Assembly: GCA_029339195.1 (NCBI GenBank)
Contig: JAPTJF010000046.1
Location: 1-64,000 of the forward strand
Length of the DNA stretch: 64,000 nucleotides
DNA from: Micractinium sp. NFX-FRZ
Lineage: Eukaryota; Chlorophyta; Trebouxiophyceae; Chlorellales; Chlorellaceae
Reading direction: 5' to 3'
Position 1 is the stretch's first letter; every line of letters begins with the position of its first letter. The notes beneath the pieces were generated by a model. The model was not told the DNA's origin. It saw only the letters and a list, made by a program, of their open reading frames with translations, and ran no database searches. The position numbers and the translations under genes are program-made. This document shows, piece by piece, positions 41,443 to 52,143 of the stretch.

Positions 41443-44234
41443 ATGCCCTTGGCCCTGCCCTGCGTGCAGGAGCCTGCTGCCTGCCCCTCTCCGCCGCAGC
41501 CACCACCGCCCACCCTCCGCCGGCGCGCCGGGCCTGCCGCCATGTTTTCTTACTGCACGTCCGGCCAGGCGGACGGGGAGGTGAAGCTGGGGTACCGCAC
41601 AACGGCTATCGAGGTTCTGAGGGGCGTTGATCTGAGCGGCAAGGTGGCGGTGGTCACAGGTGAGGGGAGGAGAGGGGGGACCGCCTTGGGAGTGCCAGTG
41701 GTGGGAGGTTTCGTATGCATCGAGGCAGGGCCGTGGCCTGCCTGGGCACGCCACAGCACTTGCCGCTCGTGCTGCAATACATGCTCATCGTGCACTGCCC
41801 TCGCCCGCGGCGCAGGCGGCAACAGCGGGATTGGAGCGGAGACCATCCGTGCGCTGGCGCACGCGGGCGCGGACTGCGTGCTGTGCTGCCGCAGCGTGGA
41901 GGCGGGGCAGGCGGTGGCTGCCAAGCTGCAGCCCGAGGTTAAGGTGAGCTGCGAGCTAGGGTGAGCTGACCAGAAGGATGTGTGAGTCAAACCAGGGTGA
42001 TCAGATCGTACGGGAAATGTTCTGAACACGGGCAGGTCGCATCAACAGACGAGAGAGGGCGGCCGCCCTTACCCCTGCACTTGATCGACTTACAGATCCT
42101 TTCGCCCTCACTGCTGCCAACCCCAGCTGCTTTCCCTGCTCCCCTTCATTCCTTCTCTCCCTCCCTGTTCACCCCATTGGCATTCTACAGGGCTACGCCA
42201 CCGTGCGGCAGGTGCACCCCTGTCCACCATGCACACCAGCTTCTGAATCCGCTGTCTTGCTCCTCTTCATGTGCAGGGCCGCATTACGGTGCAGCAGCTG
42301 GACCTGTCTGACCTGAGGAACGTGTCGGCAGCCGCCAAGGCACTGGCCGCCCTGCCCTCCCTCGACTTGCTGGTGCTCAACGCCGGCGTCATGGCGCTGC
42401 GCCCGCTGCAGCGCACCGCAGACGGCTTCGAGGCGCAGGTGGGTGGCGGCAGCACAGTATGGCACTGTTTTTGCTCGGCCATTGAATGTGAATGGGACGT
42501 GGGGAAGAGGCAGACTGCGGCACAGTGCACTGTGGATGGCATTCATGCGCTGGCCTGGCGAGCGTTGCTTCAGGCAGTGGCGGCTCGTGGGTAAAAGGCG
42601 CCTGCCAGTCGCGAGCGGGGGTGACCCTCCTGAAGAGCTTGCCCCTGGCGGCAACCGGGGAAAAGCTGTGCCAGCCTGGCATGAACGCTAGCAACCCATC
42701 AGCTCTCAGAGCGCTCCCATTGTTTTTGCAGATTGGTGTGAACCACCTGGGCCACTTTGCGCTGACGCAGGCGCTGCTGCCCAAGATGACGGCGCAGGTG
42801 GGGCATCGGGGCTGGGCAACAGGGGCGAGGCCCCCAAGCGTAGCAGTGGGCGTGCCTGGGAGAGGGCTAGGGCGGCCCTACCAGGAGAGAGTGTTCATGT
42901 GCTGTTCACCACAAAGCACAGCTGTCCCGCCCGGCAGCCGGCATGCCACACCTGCTGCCCCCAAACCATCCTACCCACCTTCAGCCCTGCCCTCCCTCGT
43001 AACGCGCAGGGCACGCCCGGGCGCATTGTGGTGGTTGCCTCCAGCGCCCACTCCTTTGGCCGCATCAACCTGGACGACCTCAGCTACGAGCGGCGGCGCT
43101 ACGGAGCCTGGGGAAGGTGATGACCGCCTGCCAGGCAGTGCCTAGCCTTTGGGGCGAATCAGCAGCCAAAGCTGGGCCTGCGCCAGCCTCCCAACACTGT
43201 TGTTCACTGCGCTGCAATTGCTGCAGAACCACTGCTTCATTTTCGCCTCCCTTCCTTCCTCCCTCCCTCCCTCCCACTGTCCCCTGCAGCTACGGCCAGT
43301 CCAAGCTGGCCAACATTCTGTTCACACGAGAGCTGGCACGCCGCCTGCGCGAGCAGGGCAGCGCCGTGGAGGCCTTCTGCCTGCACCCCGGTGGGCGGGC
43401 GGGTGGGGGGCCGGCGGCGGAAAGGGGGCGGGGAGGGAGAGGGAGGGAGGGTGCACAGAGCGGGATGCAGGCAACAGGCCTGCGGGCTGTTGGTTGTTTT
43501 GAACAAACGAGCGGGTAGGGTGTGCTGGGTTGGGCGGGCGGGTCATGGCACACATGGGGTGCCCGCCCGCCTCCTGGGCCTTGCCACCGTGCCCAGCTCT
43601 TCATCATGTGCATGCACAACCCCCGTTACCACTAGAGTTATCCCCGCCTCCCTCCTATCCCTCACCCTCCCCCCGTCCCCTCCGGCGCTGTCCCCACGGC
43701 AGGCATCATCCACACCAACATCGGCACCCACTTTGGCACCCGGGCCAACGCCTTTTACTGCCTCTTTGGCACCTTCCTTAAGACGGTGGAGCAGGGGGCA
43801 GCCACCTCGGTGTTTGCCGCCACCGCAGGCAAGTGGGGCGCTTGCTACCTGGTGGGTCCGCACTGGGGGGTTCACGCTTGGACGGCTCTACTCAGCAGCA
43901 GTCGGCCCTGCCTTCCATGCTCCCGATCACATGCTTGCCCGCGTGCTTGCCCGGATACCCCCCGGTAGTACATGCACCGCATGCCCTGCTCACCGCCTGT
44001 GCTGTCCTGGCTAAGCAGAGCTGCCTGCCTTCCGTCCCGCCCTGCCTGCCCCCTGCTGCAGCTGAGCTCAAGGGGCACAGCGGGGCCTACCTGCAGGACT
44101 GCGGGGAGGTGGCGCCCTCTCGGCATGCGCGGGACGACAAGATGGCGGCCGCCCTGTGGGCCAAAAGCGAGGAGCTGGTGGCCGAGGCGCTCAAGGGAGG
44201 CAGCGGGGGTAAGGAGGCTGTCAAAAAGGAGTGA
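41443..44234 (+). CDS. Short-chain dehydrogenase/reductase (retinol dehydrogenase / TIC32-like class)
   Basis: Eight exons: 41443-41659, 41816-41943, 42277-42438, 42732-42797, 43010-43116, 43290-43390, 43703-43828, 44062-44234; 359 residues. All classical SDR hallmarks are present in order: the NAD(P)-binding VVTGGNSGIGAE, LDLSDLRNV, the LLVLNAGV motif, GVNHLGHFALT, the catalytic Ser in VVVASSAHS, and the catalytic Tyr/Lys in SYGQSKLAN. LHPG and a substrate loop follow. The order and spacing fit the retinol dehydrogenase/WWOX/TIC32-type extended family; cofactor and substrate are not decided. The ~65-residue N-terminal extension before the fold is Pro/Ala-rich. The intron after exon 7 is a GC-AG intron (GCAG|GCAAGT). 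The tail ends KEAVKKE. Confidence 0.93.
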
Positions 44235-44409
44235 CGTGGGACTGCTCACACCCGAGCTGCACACTATCACGTACCGTGGCTTCGCCATGCTGGCACGCGG
44301 CATGCGCAGTGACATCCGCGGGGGTGGGGAGGCCGCCCGCCGGCTGCCCAAGCGGTCCGCCCCACCCCTCCTGAACCTCCGGCTCAGTGCCCTCCCTGGC
44401 CCCTCCGCC

Positions 44410-44700
44410 ACAGTGCTGCCTTGCTTGGCAGCCTGGTGAGCACGTGAGCGCTCGTACATCACAGCATGGCCCAGCGCGCTGCCGCGGCCTCCTACTTATT
44501 ATTCTTTTGGAAAAGGTAGTCTGGGTTGGGCCAATGTAGGGTCCGCCTGTGGGCTGCCCACACGTGAATGTAGGGTCCGCCCCCACTGCTTAACCCTTGC
44601 TCCCCGCCCCAGTGCTGCCTTGCTTTGCCGCCGGGTGAGCCGTGAGGTCTTTACATGACTGCATAGCCCAGCGCGCTGCTGCGGCCGTTAGCTTATTGAT
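44410..44700 (+). repeat. Degenerate ~200-base direct repeat behind the dehydrogenase gene
   Basis: About 44410-44505 (agtgctgccttgcttggcag ... cccagcgcgctgccgcggc) matches 44612-44700 (agtgctgccttgctttgccg ... cccagcgcgctgctgcggc). Between them 'aatgtagggtccgcc' also occurs twice (about 44534 and 44567). Likely 3' UTR/flank duplication. Confidence 0.8.
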
Positions 44701-44780
44701 TGTTAGGCCCCAATGCAGGGCCCATTATTATTCGTACTGGCAACAATGTGTCAAGCAGAGAGTCGCAACAGGCAGCTGGG

Positions 44781-46303
44781 CTAACGCACGCGCAGTCGCA
44801 GCATGGGGGGCTTGGGGCGAGGCCGGGGCGGGGGCGGCGGGCGTCGGCGGGGCGGGGGCCGTGGCGGTCTGGGTGGGCGGGGAGGAGGGGGAGGGCGGGG
44901 GCGAGGCGGGGGAGGGGGGGTGGGGGGCCTGGGAGGTGGCGGTGGGGGTGGGGGGCGGGGCGGGGGAGGCGATGGGGGCGAGGGAGGAGGGCGCGGCGAG
45001 GGCGGCGGCGGGCGTGGGGAGGGTGGCAGTGGAGGTGGGGGCCTGGGAGGTCGAGGCGAGGGGGGGGGGGAAGGCTCGGGTGGGTTGGGTGGGGAGGCAG
45101 GCGAGAGACTGTTGAACAGCGGCGGGGTGGGCACCACCACCCGCGGCGGGGGCGGCGGCTGCGGCCCGCCCTGGTTCACCACGTCAAACGCAAACGCCTG
45201 GGGGCCGTACAAGCCTTGCAGCCAGGAGTTGCTGGCGGTGATGCTGGACACAAAGGCGCCTGCCTGCAGGAGCTGGCCTGTGGGGAAGAACACTTGGGTG
45301 TACACGTCAATGCCGGAGAGCTGCAGCAGGCGCCTGCTGCTGGCCTCGACGCCGGGCAGGGCGCTGGTGGCGGCACTGGCAGCGGCGCCGGCGGCGGCGC
45401 CGCTGGGAGCGCCGCCCTCCTGGCGCAGGCGGCGCAGCGGCAGTGGGAGATATGGGTCTGGCGCTGGCTGCGCTGGCTGCTGCTGCTGCTCCTGCTGCTG
45501 TGGCTTTCGTTGCTGCTCCTCCTGCTGCTGCTGCCATTGCTGCTCCTCCCCCTGCTGCTGCTGCAAGCGCCGCGTGTTGCGCGCTGACTGGCGCGGCAGC
45601 ACCGAAGAGATGCTGCATTGGACGGCGCTGCCGCCGGCTGCTTCTGCTTGCGCGTTGACCAGGCCGAGGTAGGCCCCTGAGTCGAAGGCCACCGTGGTGA
45701 GGCCGGGGAGGAAGGACGTGAAAGTGACGGTGGAGGGAGGGGAGGGCGGGGGTGGGGGGAAGGGCGGCGGGGCGGGTGGGGCCGGAGGCGGGGCCAGCGG
45801 AGGAGAGGGCCGTGGAGGTGACGGCGGGAAGGGGCTGGGCGGCGGGGGTGAGGGGTTGGGCGGTGGTGGGGATGGCCCGGGAGGCGGCGATGGGCTGGGA
45901 GGTGGCGGGGGCGTGGGATAGGCGCCTGGGAGCACCGCCTCCCCCAGCGCCCCCCCTGCCTGTGCTGCCAGCTGCAGCCGCCGCCGCTCAATGGCCTGCC
46001 GCCCCCCTGCCACCACCTGCTGCGCTGCTGCTGCGTCCATATGCAGCCAGGACTGCAGGAAGGAGGTGTCATGTCCGCCGCTGTCGGCCTCGGCACGTGC
46101 CCCGCTACTGTCTGACGGTGCAGACGGCACCTGAGCGGCGGTGGCAGGCGCGGCAGTGGCGCGTGCATGCGCCATCAGCTGCCGATGCTGCTGACCTCCG
46201 TCCTGCCGCCCTCGTGCCCCCTCTTGCTGCGCTGCCGGTGCAGCCAGTGGCAGCCAGCGCCGCACGAAAGCGGCATCAAGCCCGCTGCTGCTAGACCTGC
46301 CGC
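44781..46303 (-). CDS. Proline-rich (SPn) hydroxyproline-rich cell-wall glycoprotein
   Basis: Large terminal exon (46303-44781) opening with a phase-1 acceptor; the upstream exon(s), expected to carry a signal peptide, are not settled. A candidate lies near 46727-46664 (MGVPHPARIAAVLALAALLT). Layout of the ~507 residues: two related short helices (LDAAFVRRWLPL and HDTSFLQSWLHM), a PPSPSPP/PPPP spacer, and a ~190-residue globular domain (TVTFTSFLPGLTTVAFDSG to SGIDVYTQVFFPTGQLLQAG ... FAFDVVN) with a Gln-rich loop. A ~110-residue SPPP/RPPP tail follows, ending KPPMLRLRVR. Chlorophyte wall glycoproteins of the pherophorin/VSP type have this rod-globule-rod design, the prolines being hydroxylated and glycosylated. 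The globular domain is like the algal RRLLQ-containing strand domain, by inference. Confidence 0.75.
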
Positions 46304-46381
46304 CTGCAGAACAGCAGGTGTGGGCATTGGCATCTTAATGGAGGAGAAGTGCCACTTCCAGACCTGCTAATAAGCCATGCT

Positions 46382-46768
46382 ATGGCACCCCTTGGAGTCG
46401 ACACGAAATCTGCGCTGCCCTGGCCCACGAGCTTCAATTTGCAAAGGCTGCAGGAGCAGCAGGGCGGCAGCGGCGGCGGCGGTACTAGGTGGCTTTGGCG
46501 CTACACGATCGTAGCGCTCACCATTGTTGGGTTCATCGTGATTGTCCAGCGCCCCAGCTCCCTCACTGCACGAGCAAGGCGGGGCGCGGGCTGGGTGGCC
46601 AAGTTCCCAGGCAACGCCGGCAGCTTGGAGGTGGCTCAAATGATTCCATGTTGCAAATTCAAGCCCACCTGGTCAACAGAGCGGCCAACGCCAAAACCGC
46701 AGCAATGCGCGCTGGGTGCGGGACTCCCATATAAGCGCTGGGCGCCTGAGGCAGCGCTCGTGCCCTAA
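46382..46768 (+). CDS. Possible short type II membrane protein or first exon
   Basis: Frame of 128 residues from ATG 46382 (MAPLGVDTKSALPWPTSF). At residues ~36-58 there is a clear membrane helix preceded by basic/aromatic residues (RWLWRYTIVALTIVGFIVIV), followed by RPSSLTARARRGAGW, as in type II Golgi enzymes. The rest after ~residue 75 is unconvincing and may be intron. It would be the first exon of a plus-strand gene whose catalytic part is absent or unrecognised. It overlaps a region that could hold a 5' exon of the opposite-strand wall protein, so this call is tentative. Confidence 0.3.
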   Translation: MAPLGVDTKSALPWPTSFNLQRLQEQQGGSGGGGTRWLWRYTIVALTIVGFIVIVQRPSSLTARARRGAGWVAKFPGNAGSLEVAQMIPCCKFKPTWSTERPTPKPQQCALGAGLPYKRWAPEAALVP

Positions 46769-47388
46769 GACGCTGCGCTGGACTGTTACCGCGTGTTGCG
46801 AGACCAAGCTGATGGTTGGAGGCCTCTTGGTCCGGCCATGCGTGGTACGCAGATATGGTACTGCTGCCTCGGCCACACACTGGTGGCCGCAGCTGCCTGG
46901 CTGCTGCCAGAGCAAAGCTGGCCATGCTTGCCATGACTATGATTTAAAGCCCCTACAGCTAGCCAGCAGCAAATTTCAAAACATCCAGACCATGGCAGGT
47001 ACAGTTGGCCACCAAAGCACAAGAGAGGAAGGCAGCAGAGCTCTAGCTGCAGTGCCGACCGCCAGGGGCGTGCTGCCTTTAAGCAGGGGCGGCGCACCAT
47101 GTATGCAGGTGCCCTGCCCTGCCCGCCGCCCACTCACTCAACCGCGTGTCTTTTGAGTTTCGCTACCTGAAGTTTAAGCTTGTAGGTGCGATTGCTGCTA
47201 GGTGCAGCCTCTGCAGGCTGCGTTCCGAGTCGAGCGGCGACATCCGGAATCACTTGTGGGAGAGAGGATTCTGGGGGAGTACAGGGAAAGGGCACAGTGA
47301 CAAGTTGCACTCAGTGCGTCTGGCCGTGTTACCTGCACGCATTGTACCACATTTGCTCTGCGGTGCATGGCGCCAGCATGGTGCACCG
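46769..47388. other. Intergenic region
   Basis: No supported gene. TATAAG at 46730-46735 is a possible plus-strand TATA element without a convincing gene behind it. Confidence 0.4.
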
Positions 47389-47482
47389 CTGAGCCCGCTA
47401 CGCTGCGCCTGCTGCTGACCAGGCATCGTGACCCTGGACGCGTTTTGGAGGAACCGTGCATTTTAGCCGGTTCCAGCTGACC
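47389..47482 (+). repeat. Duplicated upstream block, copy B
   Basis: Partner of 39058-39150; see that entry. The block ends about 90 bases before the start codon of copy B. Confidence 0.9.
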
Positions 47483-47571
47483 TCTGGCACCCTTCTCAAA
47501 CCCAACCGCCTGCACCCTCAGCCCTGCACTCGTCCCTCAGTCAGGCGCCAGCGCCCCAGCTGCCCAGCACC

Positions 47572-48374
47572 ATGTCCCGCCTCTCCTTCCTCCTGGTGCT
47601 CTGCCTGGCGGCCTTCGCCTACGGCAGGGAGCCGTGCGACGATGAGATGGGCGGCGACACGGTGAGTGGGGCTTTCGAATGGCCGATCCTGTGCAGCGCG
47701 TTGCTGCATGCCCCGCGCCAGGCTCAATGGGCTGTCCGCGGAAGCTTATGATGTCCAGTCATGCCCGCCCCCCGCAGGGCACCGGCCTGAAGCTGGTGAT
47801 GCTGCCCAACCCGCGGCGGCCGACGCCGCCCACCGCCCAGTCGTGGGTCGCCCCCATTGTCTCGAGCCTGGTGCGCCAGGGCAGCTTTGTGGATCAGGCC
47901 TTCAGGAAGAAGAAGTGCCTGGCCGGCATGACCTATGTGTTCTCCAAGCTCTGCGTCCCACAGGTGGGTGGGGCGGTTGGGCGGGTGGGGAGGGTCGGTT
48001 GGGGGTCGGTTGAAGTGCCTGTGGACGCCGCCCGCTGCCCGGGCAGGTAACAGTCACATTGGGTTTGCACAGCTACATCCTCACTTGATTAAGCACGATG
48101 TATCCCGCCTAGTTCAGTAGGAGCCTCCCTCCTCCCTGCCTCATCCTGTCCTGCCCTTCCGGAGGATCCTGCCCTAGCCTGGCCGTCGCCCCACCGCCCC
48201 CCGCCCCCCTCGCTTGCCCCTCCCCTCTGCACCCCGCAGACCAGCCAGCAGGGCAGCTTCCGCGTCAAGGTGAAGATGACGAGCCCCGCATGCGGCACCC
48301 TGTCTGTCAAGATGCGGGTGCAGAAGGCGGGCAGCAGCTACAGCATGGGCGACTGGGGGCGCAGCGCCAGCTGA
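47572..48374 (+). CDS. Small secreted protein, copy B of a duplicated pair
   Basis: Three exons: 47572-47661, 47778-47963, 48240-48374; 136 residues with exactly the same exon sizes (90, 186, 135 bases) as copy A. It differs at about three residues: signal peptide AAFAYG instead of AASAYG, QSWVAP instead of QLWVAP, and VRQGSF instead of VRQSSF. All four mature cysteines are kept. The exons are much better conserved than the introns, and the 5' flank is also conserved, so both copies are probably expressed under selection. The pair is in direct orientation 8.3 kb apart. TGTAA lies at 48549-48553. Confidence 0.85.
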
Positions 48375-48503
48375 CGAGCAGCCAGGGGAGCGGCAGCCTG
48401 CTACGTAAGACTTCCGCGTGATACCACTGCTTACACTCGTTATCAATCTCAACCATATTGAATCACTTTATTTGAGCATTCCCAAGCTTGGTACCCCCCT
48501 TGT

Positions 48504-48545
48504 ACTGCCCTTTCAATTGCTACCTACTGCCCTTTCAATTGCTAC
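48504..48545 (+). repeat. 21-base tandem repeat
   Basis: Two perfect head-to-tail copies of actgccctttcaattgctac plus c in the 3' flank of copy B, just before its TGTAA signal. Confidence 0.9.
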
Positions 48546-48553
48546 CCATGTAA

Positions 48554-49078
48554 CTCTGAGACTCAAGGCACACTGAGACCGGGCATATGCCATTTCATCC
48601 CACAAGCAAGGTTGGTGATAATTCCGGGCCATGCGTGTGCAGGGCAACAGCAAACGTGAAGTGCCAGTTACGGTGTGCCTTGGCCTCACTAATTTGCGCG
48701 GTGCAACTGCCGCCAGCCTACTGGTCGATGCCTCGTTTAACCCTATCCCACCCCTCCTCCCCTCATTTCTAACCCAATTAATGCATGCACGATAGCCTGT
48801 CAGAAGTTCTCAGAGGTCTGGGAGGTCATTGGTTACACCTGGTAAGTCATGAAGTGTTTGTTCAACAACCACCCCAAGTTGGCGCCCGCCCCCAACCTAG
48901 CCAAACAGAAGCTCGATCGAAGTTGCCTGCTGGCTGGGCAGGCCGTCACGGTTGCTCTCTCACCATTCACCAGTGGGGATGTCTTTCTCTGGCGGCCTTG
49001 GAGAAGAAGCGCCTTTCCTTTTTAAGTTCGCACTACGCCCTCGAAGGGCCCCTGCCCTCCACACGTCGAAGCAGAGGC
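48554..49078. other. Intergenic region, less GC-rich
   Basis: No gene seen; 5' flank of the polytopic membrane protein gene. Base composition is clearly less GC-rich than in the coding regions. Confidence 0.45.
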
Positions 49079-51428
49079 ATGACTGAGCAGGCAGTGAGCA
49101 GGCAGGCAGAGGAGAACGAGGCGCTCCCTGCTGCATCGCCGGAGGACCCCCGCCAAGGCGCCACAGCAGCGCCCGCCACGCCCACCGCCGCCGGCGCACG
49201 GCCCACCTCCAGGCCCGCGCAACCCTCGCCAGCGGCGGGGCGCGTGGCAGGCCTGCCCCCGGCCGTCTACCTGGCCCTCGGCGCGGCTTGCCTGGTCACG
49301 GCGGCGGCCTTTCTGGCGGTGCCCGGCCTGGTGAGGGGCACGGGACGTGCATATGCTGTGTGCCCCCCTGTACAGCCAACCTGCCCGTTTGTACTGGTAC
49401 CGCCTGTGCCTCCTGCACTTCTGCAGCCGACCTGCAGGTCTGCCACCGCCTGTGCCTCCTGCACTTCTTGTGCCGCCCGCCGACCCAAACCTTTCCCTTC
49501 ACCGCAGACGGCGCGCACACTGTTCCGCAAGGCATCCGCCGACCCTTTGGACGCCCAGCACTACCAGCTGCTGCGAATGAATGGCGGGGCGCTGCTGGCC
49601 GCGGTTGGCGCCATTGCGCTGCTGGCCCGCCCAGCTGGCTGGGCCGACATTTTGAGCGAGCGGGGGGCAGGTGGGCCTGCACCTTGAAGGCTGCCGCTTT
49701 CTTCAGCGAAGCGTCCGTCGTGCGGCGTCCGGCTCGCTCCCACCTTGGCCCCACACAGCTCCCGAGCCTGCCTGCCACCCCCGCCCCTCCACTGCGCCTC
49801 CGCCCTGCCCCTCCTGCCTGCTGCGACTTCTCACACCAGAGGCAGGGGTCACTGCTGGCAACCCTCAAAAGTAGCTACCCCACCCCACTCTGCCTGCAGA
49901 CCTGCTCACGTTGGTGCTGGCGGTGCAGTGCCTGTCCGACACCCTCAACACTGCATACTACGCTTCCGCCATCTCCCCCCCCCTCTTCCCGCTGGGCATG
50001 CTCACCAATGCGGCCATGGCCGCGCTGCCCGCCGCCGACCTGCTCATCAGCAGGCGCTACAAGGTGGGGGTGCACTGCCTGCCAATGCACTGTCCATGCC
50101 GGCGTGCCGATGTGCACTTGTGCACCACGTGCCGCTGGCATCCCGGCAGCAGTGCTGCCCAGGCAGTGCTGCCGCTCAGTGACCAGGCCGGTGGGGCCCG
50201 AGCCCTTTGCGTTCCCACAGCACAGCCAAGCTTGGCCCTCACAAGCCTGTGCGTCCTCCCACCACCGTCCTGCCCGTACCGGCCCTCCCGTATCGCCCCT
50301 CCCCGGTCTCCCCAGGGGTTGCTGCCCGAGCTGGTCCGCCGCCTGGCGCCGCCCCGCCACGCACGCTCTTGGCTGGCGGGTGCACACTACCTGCTGGCCC
50401 TGCTCCTGCCCCTCCCGGGCGCTGCACTCTACTTTTGGCCCGGGGTGAGCAAGGGAAGCCTGCGGGGGGGGGCAGTGGACTGTAGGCAGTATGGTGGGAG
50501 GCACAGCGAAGCATGTGCCGTGGGCATCCTGCGGGGCTGCGTTGGGCTGCAGGCCTGCGTTGGGCTGCAAGCACACTTGAGCCTCCTGCTCCCTCGCCGC
50601 CGCCACCCCTCCTGCGCTGCCCACCCACCACCCACCCTGCATTGCATTTTTCAAGGCCATGCTGCCCTGTAGGCGGCGCACCACCACACGTTTTGCTACG
50701 CCTACGGCTCCTCCACATTTTTGCTCTCCAAGTTTGCCGGGGCGGCGTGGATGGGCGTCATCCCGGTAGCCAACCTGATGCTGAAGGCAAGCAGTGGAGG
50801 GGGCAGGGGACGGGAGGCTTGGGGGCGGCGGAGAGGGGGCAATGTGTTGCGAGGTGCTTTGCTGCATCATGCTGTGCTGGGCTTTGGTACGTTGTGCTGT
50901 TGATGCTCTGTGCCACACTGTGCTGGGAGAAAAGGCGGCGTTCAAGGCAAGGCCAGAAAGGAGACCAGGCCCCTTTGAGCCACCCCGCCTGCAGGATTCC
51001 CTTGCTACGGGCGCACGCCATGTGCTGGCCTCCCGCGCGGCCCGCCTCTTCAACACGGGCCAGGGGCTGGCAGCCATGGTGCACATGTGGGTGCTGCTCC
51101 CTGTGCTGGCAAGTGAGTGGGGAGGGTGGGCGAGTGCGTCACTGGCGGGCCAGCAATGGTGCCTGCACTCACATGAGTGCCAGCACCAAGCGCACAGCCT
51201 CGGTTGACTGTAGTGCGCATGTCATGTGATCTGGCGCTACCCGGGGGAAACCTCTTGGCTGCAGAGGGCTGCGGCGGCTGGTTGCTGCCAGTCAGCGCGG
51301 CAGCCTGGGTCGTGGCTGGCGCGACTTCTGCTGCCGGCCTGGTGGTAGGCAGTGCAACAGCGCTGCCCGCGGCCTCTTTTGCGGCTCCCGAGAGGGAGGG
51401 CGAGTCTCGGCCCAGCAAGGAGGATTGA
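49079..51428 (+). CDS. Polytopic membrane protein of unknown function
   Basis: Seven exons: 49079-49330, 49508-49670, 49900-50063, 50316-50444, 50673-50786, 50995-51112, 51265-51428; 367 residues. The N-terminal ~55 residues are hydrophilic (Glu, then Pro/Ala/Thr). Hydrophobic helices then follow: AVYLALGAACLVTAAAFLAV, GALLAAVGAIALLARP, LLTLVLAVQCL, MLTNAAMAALPAADLLI, AGAHYLLALLLPLPGAALYF, AGAAWMGVIPVANLML, GLAAMVHMWVLLPVLA and LLPVSAAAWVVAGATSAAGL. That gives about eight segments. Exons broadly correspond to helices. The fifth intron uses a GC donor (AAG|GCAAGC) and the fourth intron ends in TAG. TGTAA at 51439-51443 is the polyadenylation signal. I do not recognise the family; substrate and membrane are unknown. 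Confidence 0.82.
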
Positions 51429-52143
51429 GCAATGGGGTTGTAATAAAGGCCTGAGGACTCGGCCCCCAGCCCAGCTGCACAGATAGTTTTGACCGCATGC
51501 CCCTCGGCTGCCTTGTGGCGACATGCATGGGCAAGAGAATGGGATGCGCCATGGCAGGACCGCCACTGGCATTCGCCACAAGGAGAGACGGATGGGGTTC
51601 TGGTTATGCCTGACTTGTGTTTGCTTTACCTTACGTGCTTGATGCCTGGAGAGGGTTTGCTTTCCCGGCTTGCTGCTCCCCTGCACGACACCCTCCCAAT
51701 GCAAAACTTGCATCACCTCCTGGGGCGCGCTTTATTACAGTGGCAGCAACAAGCCGACAGCACGTGCCCAAGGCCGGAGCAGCAAGCTGGAGTCTGGGGA
51801 GGGAGACGGGCAAGCTCGGAACAAAATGGCATACACAGGAATACAGTACAGGATGGGCTGAGGCGCTTAAAAAAAAACGAGTGGGGGTAGGTGGGTTGGC
51901 GCTCAGGAACAGGAGAGGGGGCGCAGGGGATGTCATGTCATGGAGGCGGGAGGTAAAGTCACTGATATCAAAGTGTGAACTGTAGGTGACATTGTGGTAG
52001 CACATTGTAGCCAGCCGTTGTGCACACGGCCGCTACAGCTCAACCACAGCTGGTCCGTCCGCTGCATGTCAATTGCAGCAGTGGCGTGCTGCCGGCAGGC
52101 TCACAGGCTGGCCCCGTGACTCACGCCAGCACATCATGCCAGC
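51429..52143. other. Convergent 3' region
   Basis: Lies between two converging genes. TGTAA at 51439-51443 serves the plus gene and TTACA at 51735-51739 (TGTAA on the minus strand) can serve the minus gene. No gene seen. Confidence 0.55.

Noticed and set aside
44700..45672. Gly/Arg-rich plus-strand frames opposite the proline-rich gene
   Set aside because: Reverse complement of SPPP-type codons; the minus strand gives a sensible wall glycoprotein.
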